This document shows, piece by piece, positions 54,934-64,000 of a DNA stretch of 64,000 nucleotides. Positions within the stretch are counted from its first letter, which is position 1. Each line of letters opens with the position of its first letter. Under the pieces are notes generated by a model that made no database searches, was not told the origin of the DNA, and saw only the letters and a program-made list of their open reading frames with translations. Source of the stretch: Coenobita brevimanus (lineage: Eukaryota > Arthropoda > Malacostraca > Decapoda > Coenobitidae). The stretch lies in the NCBI GenBank assembly GCA_032717465.1, contig CM064653.1:34839603-34903602 (forward strand), written 5' to 3'. The position numbers and the translations under genes were made by a program.

Positions 54934-57900
54934 CTGTCTATCTATAGCCCGATGCCCTAATCCTGCAAAGGGTGGCTGCAGACAAAACACCTCCAAGTCG
55001 CTCTGTCACCCACCATTTGACTACCTGCCCTCCAACTCACTCTCCCCTCCCTCATATACCTCTCAACTCCATCCCTCCACCTCATCCTCGGTCTTCCCCT
55101 CCCTCTCCCTCCCTCCACCTCACCTACATACACCCTCTTAGTCAGTCTTTCATTCTCCATTCTCTCCACATGTCCAAACCACCTCAGTGTATTTCTCCTA
55201 ATCTTCTCAGCCACATCCACATCCACCCCACAACGTTCTTTCACTTCTTCATTCGTCAACCTGTCCCTCCGTGTCACTCCACATGCTCCTCTCAAGTAGC
55301 TCATTTCCACTGCTCTCACTCTTGACTTGTTCCCCTCTTACAAGGTCTTCAGGGTAGGGATCACAATACTATCATGCAGTGACTTCTTAAATTCCATACT
55401 CACCTCCCTATTTCTCATCGCTTCTTTCGGTGAACTAACAGCCTTCCTTCCCTGCTGTACCGTTTCATGCACTTCATTCCCCAAGGTTCCATCCATACTC
55501 ATCACACTACCCAAGTACTTGAATGCACTCACATTCTCCATATCCTCGCCATCCAACCTCACCGTGCATTCTGTGACTTCATTCCTCTCAAACACCATAA
55601 CTTTACTCTTGTTTACATTAACTTTCAGATTCCTCTTCCTACACCCTGTCCCAAATTCATTCACCAAACCTTGCAACTTCCATTCATCTTCGTTGAACAA
55701 TACTGTGTCGTCAGCAGACAACAACACCGGAATCTTCCAAATCTCACCCTCATTCATTAAAGCTAGCCCCACATCCACTGACCTACCTTGCACCACCTTT
55801 ACAACCCCAACCCCATCCATGTATATGAGGCCCCTAATAACATAGTGTACCGAGCGCCACTGCAAGTGAAATCGAGTTAAGTATACTACTACGTACCCCA
55901 AACCCTTTTTGATCTGGAAAGCAACCACGAGGTACAGAAAGCAACTGGCATTACGGTCCAAGTTCCTCTTCTGTAACATAGTCTTACTGCCCGCTTCACC
56001 TCAGTGCATTGACAAGCCTTCATGCGGGTCACAGATTGTACCAAGTGCCTCCCAGCAACGTGTTGTCTGGTGTTACCAGGTACTAGCATTTCTTAATGCT
56101 TACTGTCATGCATTTTTTTTATAGCATTATTAATTACTGTACCATTATTCTAACATAATGGAATATTTTAGCATAAAATTGCATGATTTTAAGGGATTTT
56201 AAGGGTAAGTTAGCCATAATGTACAGAAAATGGGAAAGGTAGAGAGCTCAGCAAGACATTGGCAACTGTGATCTGGGAATCTGTCACGACGTGATGCAGT
56301 TTTTTTGTTAACCAGCCGGACTAGAACACTGCCTGGATTATCTGGCTATGTTCAGAGCTGTTTTAGTGTGTTTTCTCACTGTCTTGAGAACATGTGTGAC
56401 TCTCGTAGTGAGCAAAAAGCTGCTGGTCCTTCTCATAACAGAAAAAGAGCGAGGAGGCCAGAGATGTGGGCAGAAAACATTAGTTAGATGCTCAGGAACA
56501 CTGGGCTTTTGCTTTTGCCTTTGTAAACATTTCCCATTGATATCTTTGGTTGGTTTGATTGTTATAAATGCTTACTGAGAGTATGTTTTGTCTCTCAATA
56601 ACCACACTGGAGAAAAACACAGCTATTGTTGTACCTTTCAGAATGCTGCTAATTTCTCTTCTACCAAGATTAGCATGACATGAAAGTACAAACTTCAAGC
56701 TAAAATATAAAAAATAAGCACAAAAAAATATTCACTAGTTCCAAAGTTATGGCATTTTGAAAGTTACGGAACTTTAACTGCGTTTTTCTCCTTTTTCAGC
56801 ATGTGGCATTTGGTACGCTATGTTATTAGGGGCCTCATATATTAAACAGCCATGGAGACATCACACAACCCTGTTTCAGTCCCACATTGAGATCAAAGAA
56901 CTCGGCTCACCATCCACTCGCACCGTAGCCCTAGCTTCTTCGTACATACTCTTCACAGCACTCAGCAATTTCTCCACCACTCCATATATTCTCAGTACCT
57001 TCCACATACCTTGTCTGTCTGTTCTGTCATAAGCATTCTCCAAGTCCATGAAGGCAGCATACACTTTCTCTCCCTTCACTAGATATCTCCACTAAATATC
57101 TTGGAACAAATATCTGATCTACACACCCTTCTCCCTTCCTAAATCTCCCTTGTTCTTCTCCAACTAGATCCTCTGTTATATGCCTAACCCTATCAATGAG
57201 TATTCTACCATATATTTTTCCAGTCACACCAAGAAGGCAAATACACCTATGGTTACCACATACTTCTCTCTCCCCTTTTCCTTTGTATAAAAGAACAATT
57301 ATACCTGATTTCCAGTCCTCTGGAACCCTTCCCTCTTCCCATGCCAATCTACATTATTTCCATATCCACTTCACTACAATCTCACCCTCATACCTCGGTA
57401 TTTCACCACACACTCCATCAATTCCTGAGGCCTTTCCCATCTTGATCTTCTTCATTGCTTCCACTATTTCCCCCCTGCTGATCTCTTCCTCCCTCCCCTC
57501 ATCACTCCTTCTCCCAGTCATTCCCCAACCACTTATACTCACACTGCTCTCACTGTCTACATTCAACAAATCCTCAAAGTGCTCCATCCATCTCCTCAAT
57601 TTCTCTCTCTTCTCCACCAACAATCTATTATTCCTATCTTTCACTCCCCTACTATTTCCCCTTTCACACTGCCTTCCTTTCTTTACCTCCTTCCAAAACA
57701 ATTTCTTACTCTCCCTCCATTTCACACTCAGACTCCTCCCAAATTCTTCATCCACTTTCTTCTTACTCTCCTTCACTAATCTCTTCAACTCCCTTCTGCT
57801 CACAAATACCTTTCTCTTCTCTCTCACATCTCCTCCTGTACCTCTACTCGCTAGCCATTCACTATATGCCTTCTTCTTTTGTTCCACAGCTCGTTTCACC

Positions 57901-58185
57901 TCATCATTCTACCATGCTGTCCCTTGCACACCCTTGCATCTCCTCCTCACTCCACAAACCACCTCACACGCTGCACGTATCTCTTCTGTGAATATCTTAC
58001 ATAAGTCTTCTACTCCTTCCATCTGCTCTAACTCATACCTTCCCAATCTTTCCTCCACTATGCTCTTATGCTCTACCATTCTCTCACTGTCTTGCAATTT
58101 CTCCACTCTTCTCACAGGAGCTGTTTCCTCCTGTCTTCCCCTTTATCTCTTCAGCCATTTTCTTTGCAGCCTTACCGTGGCCATC
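54934..58185 (-). pseudogene. RTE-like LINE, inverted copy with a 7-bp target duplication
   Basis: ACTATTT flanks it at 54927-54933 and 58186-58192. It is 5'-truncated just after the endonuclease SDHH. On the minus strand the linker (58115-57354), RT (57347-56876, with GRFRKGEGCVDQIF, ENAYDRTDRQGMW) and, after an insertion at 55827-56836, the rest follow: LLSADDTVLFNEDE (FADD changed to SADD), KYLGSVMSMDG (55979-55338), LRWFGHVERM and GRGRGRPRMRW (55319-54957). Frameshifts occur at about 57350, 57040 and 55330. Confidence 0.85.
55827..56836. mobile_element. Unclassified TIR element, GAGGCCCC ends, 1010 bp
   Basis: Termini GAGGCCCCTAATAACATAG at 55827 and their inverse at 56836, continuing as GTGTACC against GGTACGC. 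It is inserted in the TATATATA of the RTE-like RT; comparison with the intact copy implies a 4-bp duplication (ATAT or TATA). No coding frame of note. I cannot assign a superfamily. Confidence 0.7.
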
Positions 58186-58192
58186 ACTATTT

Positions 58193-59998
<1,806 letters not shown>

Positions 59999-60002
59999 CA
60001 TA

Positions 60003-61095
60003 AGAGACTGATGTGGAACCTAGAGTATAGAGGAGGACTTAAGGGGAAACTCCTGGAATGGATGAGGGACTTTTTGAGAGACAGACAAATGAGGACAGTA
60101 ATAAAGGATAGGTTGTTTGGATGGAGGGAAGTAACAAGTGGAGTCCCTCAAGGCTCGGTGTTGACGCCAGTAATGTTCCTGATTTACGTAAATGATATGG
60201 TAGACGGAGTGAACAGTTATGCAAGTCTGTTTGCTGATGATGTAAAGATCTTGAGGAAGGTAGAAGTTGAGGAGGATTGTAAAATTCTGCAGAAGGATCT
60301 GGCTAGGGTACATGATTGGAGTCGGATGTGGGAAATGAAATTTAATGCAAAGAAATGTAAAGTATTGGAAATGAGTAAAAGTACCAAGAGGCCATCACAG
60401 AATTATTTGATGGGTGATGAATATATCCCAAAATCGAGAGAAGAGAAAGATTTGGGAGTGCTGGTCCAGGATAGTTTGTCGCCTGAAAAACATATTAACA
60501 AGATAGTTAGAGAGACGTATAAACTCTTGACTAACATAAGAGTAGCATTTAATTATGTGGATGAGGAGATGATGAAAAAATTGATGGTGGCCATGGTCAG
60601 CCCCAGGTTAGAATATGTAGCAGTAGTGTGGTCACCACACAAAAAGAAAGATATAAACAAGATTGAGAGAATATAAAGAACAACAACCAGTATGGTCCCC
60701 AGTCTGGCAGATCTGTCAAACAGAGAGAGGCTGGAAAAGCTGGATTTGCCTTCATTAGAGGAAAGGAGAAAGAGGGGAGACATGATTGCAGTGTTCAGGG
60801 CCATGATAGGAGTAGATAAAATTGACCGAGAAGATCTGTCTGTATGGGATAAAAGAGCAACAAGAGGATACGGAATGAAATTGAAGATGTCAAGCTGCTT
60901 GAAGGATATCAAGAAATATAGTTTTCCATATAGAAGTATAGACCTGTGAAATAGCCTGGACAAAGGGATCGTCCAGTCTAAAAACTTCATCGAGTTTAAA
61001 GCTAAATTTGACTTACTGAGAAACAGAGCTGGGATCCCATGAGCGTAGCTCATTTCCTGTATATCGCAATTAGGCATATTAGGTAAATACGTAAG
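60003..61095 (+). pseudogene. CR1/L2-like LINE, 5'-truncated reverse transcriptase
   Basis: It opens within the RT: KLLEWMRDFLRDRQMR, SGVPQGSVLTPVMFLIYVND, then SLFADDVKIL (catalytic FADD near 60230). The thumb and C-terminal region follow (WSRMWEMKFNAKKCKVLEM, EEKDLGVLVQDSLSPEKHI, LEYVAVVWSPHKKKDINKIE). A TAA at 60674 (CAA expected) breaks it, and ERLEKLDLPSLEERRKRGDM follows. Stop near 60947. The end carries ATTAGGTAAATACGTAAG. The 5' edge is at a (CA)n tract. The fragment at 46075 is the same group. Confidence 0.85.
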
Positions 61096-61099
61096 TATT

Positions 61100-61230
61100 T
61101 AGAACGACTTAGACGAAGAGGTGGTGCAGGCAAAAAACATTCATGAGTGTAAAAGTAGATTAGATAAATGTGGATATGGAGACAGGACAACATGAGCATT
61201 GCTCAGTTCCTGTATACTACAAATAGGTAA

Positions 61231-61290
<60 letters not shown>
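61100..61290 (+). repeat. CR1/L2-like 3' end plus (CA)n
   Basis: 61103-61230 resembles the last ~130 bp of a CR1/L2-like element (codons DLDEEVVQAKNIHECKSRLD, then TGTATACTACAAATAGGTAAAT). It passes directly into a (CA)n run at 61231-61290, which may have grown from the element's TAAATACAC tail. Confidence 0.7.
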
Positions 61291-61292
<2 letters not shown>

Positions 61293-61607
61293 CCCTTCCT
61301 CCCCCCTCACACTGTAATTTAAACATTTTCACATTTCCCAGGCTTTATATAGCTAATAGTTAAAAATTTCTTTCACATATGAATCGATGTCCACTTTATG
61401 ATGGAATGGGTATCAATTTCTAAGAACCCACAATCATTTTTACTATGATTTTGAGACAAAAAAATGAAGCGCCTGGCACACTTCCTCTCACTACACCACC
61501 CAGAACACTACTACTACTACCACTACCACTATCACTACTACTGCTACTTCTACTATTATATAGAACCTAAATAAAAATATTGTGAACAAAATAGTTATTC
61601 ACGTACT
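61291..61607. other. Non-coding, with a (CTA)n-like tract
   Basis: No gene was seen. 61505-61556 is a degenerate ACTACTACC microsatellite. Confidence 0.6.
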
Positions 61608-61614
61608 ATCCATC

Positions 61615-61866
61615 TATCTGTCTATCTGTCTATTGCCAGACGCCTCAGTCCCGTTTGGGGTGGCCACAAACAAATCGCCTCCAAGTCGCCCTGTCCCCCG
61701 CCATTTCACTCCCCTGCTCCCAACTCACACCCCCCTCTCTCATATACCTCTCCACCCCATCCCTCCATCTCATCCTCGGCCTCCCCCTCCCTCTTTCCCC
61801 CTCCACCTCACTCACATACACTCTCTTCGTCAGTCTTTCACCCTCCATCCTCTCCACATGGCCATA
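61615..61866 (-). pseudogene. RTE-like LINE, 252-bp dead-on-arrival fragment
   Basis: ATCCATC flanks it at 61608-61614 and 61867-61873. On the minus strand only the last codons remain: GHVERMEGERLTKRVYVSEV, GERGRGRPRMRWRDGVERYM, then the tail TAGACAGATAGACAGATAGA. Confidence 0.9.
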
Positions 61867-62111
61867 ATCCATCATATTCTCCACTATAACAGAATCTTTT
61901 TCCTGTGATTTGTACTTTTTCATCATAACAAATAGGTAGACAAACGAAAACTTTCATTAAAAAATAAGGCACTGACTTCATCATGAAACAAGCTTTCTGT
62001 TTCCATTATTGACATAAATATACACAGAGCAGTAAAAAAAAATATTTCTAATTACACTATAACCCACATATGTACTACTCTAACTTCAACTTATACATGC
62101 AACCCAGACTT

Positions 62112-64000
62112 CTACATCTCGGTCTTTGAGTGGAACTCCAAGAAACAGGTGGGGCACAGTGCCACCTGGCATTCAGCACACCACCACCTCGTCATACGGC
62201 ATTGCTGTTGTCAGTGTGATGAATTGGCACAGACATAGCAATGCCAGAAGGCTTCTTTGCCTGCAGGTGTTGGAGATAGTGCTTCCAGGTAATACCTACT
62301 GAGGTAGTTCCTGCACTGCAGCCTGTCAGGCAGTTGCTGTGCACTGTGCCTCCATTTCCCAGCAGGCACTACTTTGCCATATCTCTGCAGGAGTCTGTGG
62401 ATGAAATCCTTCTCAAACTGTCTGAGGGATGCACATGTCTGTGTGACGTGCTTGTAAAGAATGAAGGCATTCAGTACACAGATGTCAAGTTCATGTAAGA
62501 ATGTCTTCATGTACGACTTACAGCAGCGCCTCAGACAGTCGATGGTGCCAATCTGCATACCAAATTTCTTGACATGCCGCATGTTGATGTTATAGTCGAT
62601 AACTGCATCAGGCTTGAAGACTGGCTGCCTCGTTCTCTTATCAACCTTGCCTGTGGTATGCCTATGTTTACCAACTTACCTGTATGGACCACGGAGAGGA
62701 CACTTACCTTTTGCTTATCGTGCCTGTGAGTACCAAGGAATTTCCCTGATTTCCAGGTCCTGCACTGCCCCCTTCACAGTGCCCTTAGGAAAGAATGGCC
62801 AGTGTTTCCTTTTTGCATGGACAGTGCCACATGATCCAATTTTCTGCTCTTGCAGGTACTTTGCAAGACTTGGCACTGTGTAGTAATTATCAGTAAACAG
62901 GATATGGTTGCCACTAAAGTACCTGTCCATGAGCATCTTCACGACTGAGCCAGAGAAGCCATCGGGGTCGTCCTTTGCTAACTTCGCATCGCCTGCTGTA
63001 TACAGAATAAAATCTATCATGAAGCCAGTCTTGCAGTCACACAAAACAAAAAATTTAATTCCAAATCGATGCCTTTTTGATAGTATGTACCGTATGAAGG
63101 CAAGCCGTCTTCCCGAACAGAGCAAGCGACTTGTCGATAGCCTCTTTCTGGAATGGTCTGAAATGTGACCTAAATTTATCCTTCATCATTTCCAAAATTG
63201 AGCAAAATCTCCATAACCTATTGTTCAGATGTGGGCCTATGTTGGGAGAGAAATGGAGGTACCTGTTCCATGACATGTACTTGCCAAACAGAGATGTTGA
63301 TGCAATGTCGTCCACCAACCAGTAGTCATGGATGTTGTGTTTCTTTATGTGTGGCATCAACATTTTCATTGAAAGCCAAACATACATCTCACTTACTTTT
63401 GTCAGTGTCCAGTCCTTCATTTTTGGATTTTCATGAATGTGTGAGGTTTCACCCCAGTTGCAGCAGTACTCCCTGAAAGAATTGATTTCATGCACAGTAA
63501 AATCCATCACTGTCGTGGTGAAAAAAGCAATAAAAAAATCAACAGGAGTGGATGTTGCACTACAAGGAAATTCTGGCTGCACACCTGCCAGGAACATCAG
63601 GCTGAAACCCCGTCCCTTCCTCCCAGGTGAATGTTTCCATTATTCCTACCCTTGGTCCCTGCCTTGCCTACCGTGTACGTCGCCTGCCCTGGCCCCTAGC
63701 AGGACACTGTGGTGAAGAATCTGGCGTATTATTCCTTGATGAGGTGGGTGGTGGTGATGATGATGATCTTGATGGTGATGGTAATGGTGAAAGCAGGTGA
63801 TGGGCACGTGTCTGGTGGCCATAAAATGAATGTGGCTGTGCACCTGCACCTGCTTACCCAGATGTACTTGGCTGTGGTGATGAGGCAGGGTTGTATTGCA
63901 AGGCAGATGGTGAGGCAGGTTGGCTTGTCTAGGCTGATGATGAGGCAGGTTGGTTTGTCGAGGCAGATGGTGAGGCAGGTTGGCTTGTTAAGGCAGGTGG
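62112..64000 (-). pseudogene. piggyBac transposase, running off the right edge
   Basis: A TTAA-specific DDE transposase. The N-terminal part (63600-64000) is a low-complexity Ser/Pro/Ala region with repeats (TSQPASPSA, STNQPASSSA) and stops. The core follows on the minus strand: 63597-63055 (FIAFFTTTVMDFTVHEINSF, YVWLSMKMLMPHIKKHNIHD, KEAIDKSL with the first Asp). After a frameshift near 63110 comes 63125-62715 (SKRHRFGIKFFVLCDCKTGF, LFTDNYYTVPSLAKYLQEQ with the second Asp). After a stop near 62713 comes PDAVIDYNINM with the third Asp (62582 on). A cysteine-rich C-terminus (FWHCYVCANSSH, then WWCAECQVALCPTCFLEFH in another frame) ends at 62112. No left terminus was seen, so it is an old copy or a gene remnant. 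Confidence 0.85.

Noticed and set aside
54972..55845. Plus-strand frames of 117 and 172 codons
   Set aside because: Antisense shadows of the inverted RTE-like copy.

Overview
This is eukaryotic DNA, most likely from an arthropod and probably a decapod crustacean. That placement is my inference from the mix of RTE-like, Jockey-like and CR1/L2-like LINEs, Tigger, Tc1 and piggyBac DNA transposons, tRNA-derived SINEs, long (TA)n and (CA)n tracts, and a TTAGG-type repeat. There are no operons and no prokaryotic features. Nearly every open frame is a transposable element at some stage of decay. The only piece I recognise as a host gene is one exon at 29153-29321 that resembles the C-terminal part of CCDC47; the sequence around it would then be intron.

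Layout. 1-13 kb: an RTE-like LINE running in from the left, an inverted Jockey-like LINE, two head-to-head RTE-like copies (one split by a foldback element), and a zinc-motif LINE fragment. 13-26.5 kb: a block of Tigger-type (TA-target) elements. It holds a rearranged copy (13233-15693), a 1.9 kb element with a nested hAT-like MITE (16655-18543), and a second Tigger family (18948-22919) into which an apparently intact Tigger copy (19038-22121) has inserted. A dead sister copy lies next to it (23210-26314). 26.6-29 kb: a second zinc-motif LINE copy, then the host exon and a SINE with a clean 12-bp target duplication. 30.1-34.4 kb: a four-element nest, with one TTAA element inside another, which itself holds a mariner-type MITE and a very young RTE-like insertion. 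35-41 kb: an old LINE split by an inverted RTE-like copy and by a Tc1 element. 41-46 kb: an inverted Tigger copy and a degenerate piggyBac element. 47-49.6 kb: the youngest long RTE-like copy, with an 820-codon open frame. 49.6-54.7 kb: a restriction-endonuclease-type LINE hit twice by TTAA elements. 55-64 kb: another RTE-like copy with its own insertion, a (CA)n/SINE/(CA)n block, CR1/L2-like fragments, and a piggyBac transposase running out of the window.

The strongest unusual signal is a set of TTAA-flanked, CCC-ended (piggyBac-type) non-autonomous elements. One end carries two copies of a short palindrome 43-45 bp apart, starting within about 20 bp of the TTAA. The palindrome sequence differs completely between families, yet both copies within a family match, as expected for a terminal signal conserved as structure. 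One such element has inserted exactly in the loop of the second hairpin of another, and removing it restores that hairpin. A second notable signal is a 29-residue hydrophobic leader, in frame and conserved, ahead of the Tigger transposase in all four copies. All family names come from reading translated sequence by eye; no searches were run.
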